64,000 nt of DNA from assembly GCA_964035545.1 (NCBI GenBank), contig OZ037766.1, positions 11,665,722 to 11,729,721 on the forward strand, in the 5' to 3' direction. Of the stretch, positions 54,701 through 64,000 are shown one piece after another. The stretch is from Bugula neritina. Taxonomy: Eukaryota; Bryozoa; Gymnolaemata; Cheilostomatida; Bugulidae. Both the position numbers and the translations under genes were made by a program. How positions within the stretch are numbered: the first letter of the stretch is position 1; every line of letters starts with the position of its first letter. Below the pieces are notes generated by a model. That model saw only the letters and a program-made list of their open reading frames with translations, ran no database searches and was not told the origin of the DNA.

Positions 54701-57700
54701 AAATTATTAATGAGACTAGAGCCTTGTGTGCTGCACATTTGCACACACAACACTTCCAAAAGGGAATAAAATATCACAGGTAGAAAGAAATCAATGGTGT
54801 GCAAATTCTACACTTCAATTATGTATTACACAAGAGGCACAGCGCATCTGTTGATATAAATGTTTCCAGGAAATGATGTCATATCCAACAACACATCGTC
54901 AGCATACGGGCTACAACCGACTAAGGTAAACTAGTCAAACTAGACATGTAATTGTGGTAGACTGAAAACAACGTATCAACCTGCAAATATCCAGCAAATC
55001 GGACGACTCCCCACCCCAGACGCCCGGTCTCTGGCTCCACCATTATCAACTGTGTTATATCAATGACCAGAAACCGTCTTTCTTTTTTTGAAGATTTGCT
55101 AAAAAGAAAAAGTAGATAACTCTACACTGTAGTTCTTATCTAACATTGTAAGGTTGATTCTATCCTAATACATATTTCACACATATTATGAAGCATAAGA
55201 TATAAAAAATATTACAATATCGTAAAAGTTCTTGCTGCTTCATTCAAATGTAATTCTCAGTTAGTTAAAAATAACATGAATACTCAACTATGAGCATACC
55301 AACGGTATTATACAGCATACTTCTTTACTGCATAGATGTTGTAATGAGAAAATAATATTTTTAATCATAATTATGACCTTTGTATGTCTGAATATAATGT
55401 TGAAAAATGTAAAAATAACTACTTGGGTGAAATGAGAATGCAGGTGACATGCAAATAAGTCACGTATGGCAAGCAGGATTGTCAAGTATAACATCTTATA
55501 ACAATATATAATAATATAATAATACTTACTCTCTGATAACTGTACATCCAATTAAATCACTGTTATCTACAAAATAAACCATTCGAAAGTCAAAGCTAAG
55601 CTGACTACAAGTGGGTATTTAATATTAAAAGCAGAATAAAATCTGGAGTTGTTTTCCCAACCTCAGAAGTACGTCAGCACACAGGGCTGCTCAGTTGCAT
55701 AATTCTTATACAGATTTGGAGTTGTGTACCCCAAAAATTAGTTTTTATAGTATATTACAGGTTCGTACTGTGAAAAGTAATCCACTTACTAAGGTCCAGA
55801 ACATCTCCAACTTTAACACAGTCACTAGATTTACTCAGGGGTAGCTGGGTTTCTATATCACCATTGAGATTCTGTAGTAGTTTCCTAATGTGTAGGTACA
55901 CCCTGATTGCCTGTGTATAATATATTGCACAGTAAGTGTGATATAGTGACATGACACACAGAATATTCTAAATATATCCTTATGGACCAGAAACATCATT
56001 AAACATACATAAAAGAGAAACATTTTTTTGTTTACTACTGTATTTATCTAAACAAAGTATACTTATATTTCAAATACCTCTGTATCCATCTTAAATCGTT
56101 CAATTAACTTAAAATTAATTCGAAATAGAAGCTTATTTTGCTTATTTAGATAAATAAAGAAGCAAGCAAAAAATGTTTTTTGTTTCTTAAAATATTTATA
56201 ACTATATGTACGAAAACTTGTCCCCCAAAGTGCCAACAAAAGAATAATCTGCTGATAAGCAGAAGCAAACAACCTTTCTTATTCGCTCCACTTCTCCGCA
56301 GGGGAGTCTCTGAATAAACTTGATGTCAGTAAGGGGGGTGCTGGTGGGCTGCAGTAATATTGTGGCTTCCATTGTTAGGTACTCAACATTCAACTCTCTT
56401 TTCTAAAAAAGACACATTTATTTGTAAGGAGGGGTAGATGTTTTAAAGTTGAAGCAGATTCTTGAAAATCTACTTCCATGGGAAGATGTTGAGGTGAAAA
56501 TAAAAAAGAGAGATCGTTTCAAGTAAGTCTAGCAAAGCTTCGACTCAGCCGATTGACTTGAGCTCTCTAAACTGGTCAGGTAATTGCCTGTTGCAAATCA
56601 AGTAATACAGAGTTATTATTTTTTTGCAGTATCATTTTCAAACACAATAAAACATTTATCAATGAAAATGTAACTGCTTCCAAGAATTTGAAACTGAATT
56701 TAGTATTAGGGTGCTTGTATGCTGGGAATACTAAGCTTAATTTCCATGATGCACACAGGAAAGACAATTCTCACCACACAGCATGGAAGCCTTACCGTCA
56801 TTTCTCTGAATTCATCTTCAAACATATCTAGAAATATCTCCTCTGTCTTAAAAACATTTCTCAGCAAAGCCATGCTTTCCTCCTTGATGCTGATGAGAGT
56901 GGCATAGTGGTTGTCACGGAGACAGCTCGTCCCATCATCCATAACAACTAGCATATTCAGTACCATAATAGACAGCTCAAGGGTGGCCAACCGTACCTTC
57001 CCAGCTGGAATATAGTTACAACACAAAAGGTCATCTGCACACCATGCATGGTCCAACTCAGACTTAGATCATTTCTAAAATTAGTACTATTCTTTTTATA
57101 AAAATATTCATATGATGCAAGTGTAACAACTTACCAAACTGACTACTCAAAGTAATTATTTTAATAATCTTATCGACTAAAAGTTCATTGTAGGTATCTT
57201 TTTGTTTAGACATCCTTGTGGTAAAATTTATGGTGTCCAATTGTTCTTGATTCAAACCTAAAAACAGAATACATATTTTATCACATTGGCTTTTTATTGA
57301 TATAATACTGCTGCATTGCTGCACGATGTCACACGAGAAAGAAAACACAAGTACAATATTCATAAAAGATAGAATTGGCTTGTTTAACAATAAACATCCA
57401 TCTAAGGTTTTAGTTAAGGTGTCAGAAAGCACTTAGCCTGACAAAAAAGCAAGTTTTTGCAAACACAAAGATAACTTTCTAGTTAATAACTTCACATTTA
57501 ACTCATTAGCAAAAACACTGAAATCGTTGCATAACAATATTGGCTCAATGTTTTGATATAAAGAATACCTATTCAAACCAAAGAAGTTGCAGTTCAGAGA
57601 TTGGATGTGTAGATAAATAAATCTCAACTTTGCATTAGAGTTACTTAGAGCACTGTAAGTTAGTGTTGGGTACTCTTTGTACATCTACTGTATTTATATG

Positions 57701-60700
57701 ATCACACACTCATCAGTGTTGAGTCCATTATTTTTGTTGTACACAATTCCGTTAGCATGAGCTCTTTTTGCAAAAAACAGCCTGCATTGGATATTTCATA
57801 CTTTTTTCCTTCATTCTCAAAGCTGAAAGCACATAGGCTACGCAACCACTGAATATCACATAGAATAGATGTTAATTTAAGGTGTCTTGCTTAGTTAAAG
57901 GCAACTGCAGGTCTACTTGTAAACCAGTCTATTATTTTAACCAAACACCCAGGCTTCAATGTATTTAGTGAATCTTGATATTTTATGCCATAAAACTGGC
58001 ATTATATAGGTACAGTTGCTAGTTATGGCCAATACCATCCATTAAATTAGAAGGGTAAAAATAACACTACATGAGGGCATTATTCTAGGAATATCGGTTA
58101 ATTATCTTTTTTTAGTAGTAACTAATGCTAAACGAACCATGCATAACCATTTTAATTCATCAACAATATCACTATTCTAACTTAACTCTAAATGACGTTA
58201 TTTTTCTATAACAAAAATCTGAATGAAAAAGCTAAATGTTAGGGGAAAGCATTGTAAAAAAGATAGTTTCAAAACTATTCAAACACCATAAGGTATAATC
58301 TTTAGCTACAAATGATGTGAAAACAAAACAAAATACTCACATTATATGATGCCTAGATGACTACTATATGACTATTATATAACAATATGACTAAACGATG
58401 ACAAAGCTGCAATAGATACACATGAACAAGGAACAAGAAGAAGGAACAAGAAGCCTACACAAAAAGTCTACAACAGCAGTTCTCAATCAGTTCAGGGTGT
58501 GTACCCCTTTCATTCCTCCTAGAGTTTCAAGTAGCCTTCTACATTTATACTTTATATTATAACATCAACATACACATAAACTGATAAATACTACATGTTA
58601 TTCAATGCATGTAACATTTCTAATAGACGAAGTGCCCTTTAAATTTCTTTAACGTCCAAGGGTGGGAATTTGAATAAACAGCCTGAAAGCAACATGAACG
58701 CAGGAGAAAAGTGAACTTCAAGCAGACAAAAAACTGCTATTATAGTCCTAGTTATTGCCAATGACTGCAGTGAAGACTCATAAATAGAGCAGAAATGCTG
58801 GAGGTATGTGCAAGTTGAGTGATTCTAGAAGGTGCTAGAATGTCTAACACTCATGTATAACGATCAAAGCCTGCATGTTCAGATGAGAGTCAAATCTAGT
58901 ATAATTACACATACATGAAACGCTGGTAGACACTTATTAGTGTTGACACTTGACTAGTATGAGTATACAAGTCTACATAGACACCAAGTCAATACAATAT
59001 AAGTCTTACAGAGTAGAGCATAAAACAATTGTCAGTCTTCTTTTACTCAAAAACAATATAGCAGACATGTTTGACTAACAATAAGACCAGTTTCACAGTC
59101 CTATATATACTAAACTGGTAGCCACACTTTTATCACTAGAACTCATTACATATGAAACAAATCAACCATGAATACTACATCAAAGTACAGTTATTTTAGA
59201 TAAATGAGTTACTCCTGTCAATAACTATAAATCTTTACATTGCATTAGGTTGGCGACAGAGTACATGAATTGCTATTACAACATTTAAAGCTTTATCAAA
59301 ATAATTACCAAGTTGGTAGTTCAAAACGTTATCTGAAATGTAAAAATACAGCCCATACTGCCATCTCAAATAGCTACTAATCATTCAACAATAAACACTA
59401 TAAATTTCCTACAATCAAAACCTTTTACTTTGTAAGAGTAAGTAGAAAACATTTCTACAGTATGTGGCAATTTTGTCTGCTTTTGTCTACTTTAAAAAAG
59501 GTTAAAAAGTAAATGTAATTTTATAAATTTTTGTATAAAGCTTGGCTGCAAAAGACTCACAAAATATACAGGATTACCTACCAGTGTTCTGTCCTATAGC
59601 ATAGAGAAGGCACAGAATTACCTACCAGTGTTCTGTCCTATAGCATAGAGAAGGCACAGAATTACCTACCAGTGTTCTGTCCTATAGTATAGAGAAGGCA
59701 CAGAATTACCTACCAGTGTTCTGTCCTATAGCATAGAGAAGGCACAGAATTACCTACCAGTGTTCTGTCCTATAGCATAGAGAAGGCACAGAATTACCTA
59801 CCAGTGTTCTGTCCTATAGCATAGAGAAGACACAGAATTACCTACCAGTGTTCTGTCCTATAGTATAGAGAAGGCACAGAATTACCTACCAGTGTTCTGT
59901 CCTATAGCATAGAGAAAACACAGAATTACCTACTAGTGTTCTGTCCTATAGTATAGAGAAGGCACAGAATTACCTACCAGTGTTTTGTCCTATAGCATAG
60001 AGAAGACACAGGGCTAACAAAGCACGGAAATCATCATCTACTGCATCCAGGCATTCCACTATTGCTTTTATATATGGCCTGTAACACAAAACCTGTACCT
60101 GTATATCTATATTAGACTACAGCATACTGTCCACAGAATTATATAGTTTATATTTACTGGCTACTCGAAGAGGTGTTTGTATTCTACTGGACAGTTTGTG
60201 CTTTGAAAGGTAGAAGGCCTCAATTCATGCAGATTTATTCATTTTGTTCAAAAAACAAGATTGAATTGCATATCTTCTAAACTAAACGTTTCCTCGCCAT
60301 ATATGGTACTTCATAGCCAAATAAACGTCTGAAAATCTCAGTTCCCTATTGACTTTCTATCTCATGATGTTTTAGAAAAAAACAGTTGAGTAGAAAGCAG
60401 TTATATTGCATAATGAATGTTTCGAAAACATCAGCGCGTTACAACAGAAACCCATACCTCTGAAGAAGAGAGAGTGATGACGCAGTGACTGAATCCTTGC
60501 TCAACTTCTCATCGTCGGTTGTGTTGGTTTGGGATTCGGCAAGACTAACTTCTGGGCTAGCAGATTCTAAAAACATAAAAACATATTCCATACACAATTA
60601 TTTCAACAGTTAAACAACAGAGTAGATGTAGGATTTGGTGACTCAACATTTAGATAGAGTCATGCAATATTATGCTAAGCAATAAATTCTACCAGGAATG

Positions 60701-63648
60701 ACTAGGATAACAGATAAGTGCTGTGAACTTGTGAGTGACCAGTTACAGTATACTATAATACATGTAGCGTATTGTAGTATACTGTAGTACATGCAGTATA
60801 CTGTGGTACACGCAGTGTGCTGTAGTATACTGTAGTACATGTAGTATACTGTTTACTGTAGTGTACTGTAGTGCATGTAGTATACTGTAGTATACTGTAG
60901 TATACTGTAGTTTACTGCAGTTCATGTAGTGTATCAAACTAACCTTGTTGATCCTCCAGCTGTTCCACAGGGGTACTCGCAAGGGCACTCACAGGGGTAC
61001 TCTCAGGGATACTCTCAGGGGCACTGGCCCTCCTCTCCAAGTGCCCAAACTCGTCCTTCAGTGAGACATTTGGTGCAATGAACTGTACAATGGTGGGGTG
61101 CAGAGCTGACTCCGTGCTGGAGAATGCACCAGTATTCCCTCTGGTGGGGCCAAGAAGAAGGGACATGAGCCGCCGCACCAGTGGCTGGTGGTGAATAATC
61201 AAGAAGACTTGGGACAGCAGGAACAGTGACACTGCTTCCGAGATTTGTGGAGCAGGTTTCTACAAGATAAGTTTCAGATATAAAACTCAACAGTCAGTAA
61301 AATGGTACTGCCACATATAACACAGTATATTCATACTATGTAAGTAAAAGTAAAGTCAATGAGCTGCATATATGATAGTCTTATAAGCACAAAACAAACA
61401 ACAGATGGTATACTACATGTACTACTACAGTACAATAGATGTGCTACAGTGCCTATTACAAATAGATTTCATTATTATCCTGTAGCCCACCAAAACTTCT
61501 AACTATTACACAACACACAGTTGCATGAGTGACTGTCAGTTCATTGTCTAACCTGAGAATCCTGGTCAGGAATTAGACTATTGACATAGAGTGGAATATA
61601 TAGCCTGTTGAGCAGATAGTCTGTTAATATATTATTGAGGAGGTCAATGCCCAGCCCGAGTATATCATTGAGATAGTGAAGGTGGTCTAAATGCTCTGCC
61701 ACTAAATCCTGCAGCTTGTCTTTACTCTTGTGACTGAAACACAAACAATACTGTATATAAACTATATAATTCCGCTATAAATACACTGTACTAAATTAAA
61801 AGTTTTCAACCCTATAGGTCTAATAGTGTAGGCATAAGAGCTAACGTTACACGTTACACTGCTAGCTAACCCTGAATACGGATGGTTAAAGTTTTTCCAA
61901 TATAAATATTTTTATGGCAATGCTGTAATGTGAATCTGTTATAAAAATAAAACTTAATGAGCAACTAACTTTATGTCGTGTTGAACACAGCTGTTTAGTT
62001 CCAATACATGATTTCCCATATACCAGACGAGGTTAGAGAAATATGGTGCACATGTTTTCTCTCTGATGAATGTTTGCATTCTTTGGTTTTCAACTACAAT
62101 TAGAAAACTTTCATTTGCATAATAAAATAACAAGTACACTTTGGCTAACAAATTGCATGCCTTGCCATCAACTCAAATTAGTCCTAAAACAAACTGCAAG
62201 TAAAAAATATACAAGTGTGGGACAAAGAAGGAGCGCCAACTAACTTATTTGGTACTAAATCACTTTCTACCATATGTTTCTCCGAATATGTATACACCGA
62301 CGCTACTCACCTCTATATATGTTGAGAGTGATGGTACGCACAGCAATTCTCACCATACTCTCTGAATGATTGAAGAACTTGATGGCTTGTGTGTACAGTG
62401 GAAAGTCTTCAGAATGCTAAGACATAACGTGTTAATAGTAGCAGTAATGACACGCAACACAATATTAAATTATAGATTCTAGCTCAAAACTGCACAATAC
62501 TAATTCCATTCTAACAATCAGCTAATAAAAAGATTGGCTAACTGTAGCAAGAGAGCTAGAAGAATGTTGGTTACCTCATTGAAGAAGAAGTGAATGGTGT
62601 ACTTGTTAAGCTTCAGGGACAGAGTCTTCATAAAAGATATGTAGTAGGCCATCACCTGACAAACAAGTAGAAAAGATTAACAGGGCGTTGGGTAAGGTCA
62701 ACTTATACATTCTATGCAGAACTGCTTCTAGGGGGAAGTGATACTAGTCATGCTCATGCTTTCAGTTGCTTTAACTTCATTGGAATGATTGTACAGTGAA
62801 CTAAGCAGCAGTTGATAGTCGATACATTTGAAGTACTGCCAAAAGAACAGACAAGATCAACTGCATGATGGTAGTAGTATTCCTTTATCTACATACCTCT
62901 TCATCTGTAAAGTCAAACTGGTGGCTAATTATAGAATTCACATGGTTGTTGGAAAGAAGAAAATCTACAAAAAAAATTTCAGCATAATAATAAAACAGTA
63001 AAAGTTTGATAAAAAAAAGGGTTTTTCAACTTGGCAAGTTGAAATTTTAAAAATTATAATGACTGGTTTATTTATATGTTTGTAAACAAGAGTTGTATTT
63101 TTTAACATCAATACAGGACTAGCTGACAGTAACAAATCATTTAGCACTCTATCATGTGACATATTCCATATCCTATGTGCATATATTTGTATCATTGAAT
63201 TTTAGATATGGGTAAAGTGCACTAACATGCAAAGGCTACGTCATGTGGACTCACTGATGTAATCGATATTTATAGTTGATGAAATAGTATTATGTAATAA
63301 ACTTTTGGGACAACTGTTTTGCTTATCTCCTTGCTCACCCTAAATTGTTGACCTAAATCGGTAATCTAGTAATAATTCAGTAAAGTATTATAAATATATG
63401 TTATATAATAAAAGTTAAACCAATGATTTATCAGACAAAAAAGCTGAGAAATGACCTTCCAGATAGCATCACCACCCTGTGTAGAACTTAGATGACACAT
63501 AGTAAGTCACTTACATATACAGGTTTCCTTGCTTATGTTTTCAAACAGAATGTTTAGCGTCTGCAGCAGCTGAACGGAGATGTATTGTCCACTCTTTTGC
63601 TCCAGATATTTGATGAAAAATACAAGCATGTTCTTTTCCAGAAAGAAA
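51739..63648 (-). CDS. CLEC16A: CLEC16A (ema orthologue), 20 exons, N-terminus off the window
   Basis: Exons in gene order: 63648-63515, 62964-62897, 62655-62575, 62416-62311, 62093-61970, 61733-61553, 61259-60944, 60566-60458, 60078-59978, 57257-57135, 57004-56796, 56402-56274, 55910-55790, 55566-55530, 55098-54981, 54543-54361, 53449-53188, 53037-52948, 52720-52592, 51884-51739. Phases agree at every junction, giving 921 aa of a protein near 1,050 aa in vertebrates. The FPL domain is plain ([69 protein letters not shown]). Later conserved blocks are [55 protein letters not shown] and [15 protein letters not shown]. The tail is Ser/Gln-rich. Family members act on endosomes and lysosomes in autophagy and mitophagy. 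Despite the name no C-type lectin fold is seen. The first exons lie beyond 64000. Confidence 0.95.
57258..59571. other. long intron of CLEC16A
   Basis: AT-rich intron between exons 60078-59978 and 57257-57135. No coding exon or mobile element was recognised. Confidence 0.6.
59573..60009 (-). repeat. 44-bp array that repeats a CLEC16A exon end and its splice donor
   Basis: Ten units of 44 bp; the donor core is at 59577, 59621 and so on to 59973 (nine steps of 44). The rightmost unit is the true end of the exon coding [11 protein letters not shown] with donor ACTG|GTAGGT; the other nine repeat it in the intron, nearly all as ACTG|GTAGGT. Reading past the true donor meets TAA at once, so later donors would give a truncated product. 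Confidence 0.95.
60743..60932. repeat. TACTGTAGTA minisatellite next to a CLEC16A exon
   Basis: Irregular repeats of TACTGTAGTATACTGTAGT with CATG interruptions, ending about 12 bases from the exon at 60944-61259, close to its donor. Confidence 0.9.
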
Positions 63649-64000
63649 CTACAAATCAAACAAAAACAGGATAGAATGTATATTCAGTATAATATGGTCA
63701 GGTACATCAACTGCCAAGCAATTTACACTTCTGCTTCATGTTTTATATGCACTGTAATAATTAATAAATGTACATAGTGATACATTGCACATCAGGTAAA
63801 GAAGATATAACCTTATAGAATACATATACCGTGTATAAGGGTCGCTTAACAGCTTAATATAGCTTATAGAAGCAACCTTGTACACTTGAACGTACACACA
63901 AAAGTTACCAGGACAAGGGTTATTGTTATAAGCAGCTCAATGGGTTAACGAGTGAAATTATAGTTTAAGCATATGGAAAATTATTTAAAAAAAACAATAG
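63649..64000. other. CLEC16A intron at the right edge
   Basis: It lies upstream (minus strand) of the first visible exon, which begins in phase 2. No exon was recognised up to the window end. Confidence 0.6.

Overview
The window is from the nuclear genome of an invertebrate animal. It is AT-rich and carries split genes with GT-AG introns of about 80 to 2,700 bases, many short tandem arrays and TA microsatellites, and several transposon families. The proteins are animal-specific: a PH/SH2 adaptor, CD225 (dispanin) membrane proteins, a collagen/EGF/IgGFc-binding surface protein and CLEC16A. The phylum cannot be fixed by reading alone. Exon borders were worked out by eye. In the SH3BP2-like, IgGFc-like and CLEC16A genes the phase was followed across every junction and stays open.

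Layout: (1) 1-3780, minus strand: a decayed Ty3/gypsy retrotransposon (gag, protease, RT, RNase H, integrase) that runs off the left edge. (2) 4718-14879, plus: a 12-exon SH3BP2-like adaptor (479 aa) whose introns hold three minisatellites and a transposon that landed inside one of them. (3) 17109-32190, plus: four three-exon CD225/dispanin genes in alternating types (A-B-A-B). They arose by duplication of a roughly 9-10 kb block (about 12.77-22.7 kb to 23.15-32.35 kb). The second block begins with a broken copy of the SH3BP2-like SH2 exons, and an orphan CD225 exon sits at the junction. (4) 34900-50662, plus: a 21-exon gene for a 1,487-aa single-pass surface protein with a signal peptide, two IgGFc-binding-type domains each ending in a DGxDNDCDG acidic motif, a collagen-like stalk, EGF modules, a TM helix and a cytoplasmic tail. 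A second phase-compatible TM/tail exon (51015-51319) follows. (5) 51739-63648, minus: 20 exons of CLEC16A, lacking only the N-terminal part, which lies beyond the right edge. The IgGFc-like gene and CLEC16A converge with about 420 bases between stop codons.

The most unusual signal is that in two unrelated genes, on opposite strands, the exon end together with its GTAGGT splice donor has been tandemly amplified (12 units of 36 bp at 37434-37866; 10 units of 44 bp at 59573-60009). Other points are the alternative membrane-anchor exons, the CD225 expansion with a GC splice donor in one copy, and several young mobile-element insertions that can be dated or bounded against their duplicated empty sites.
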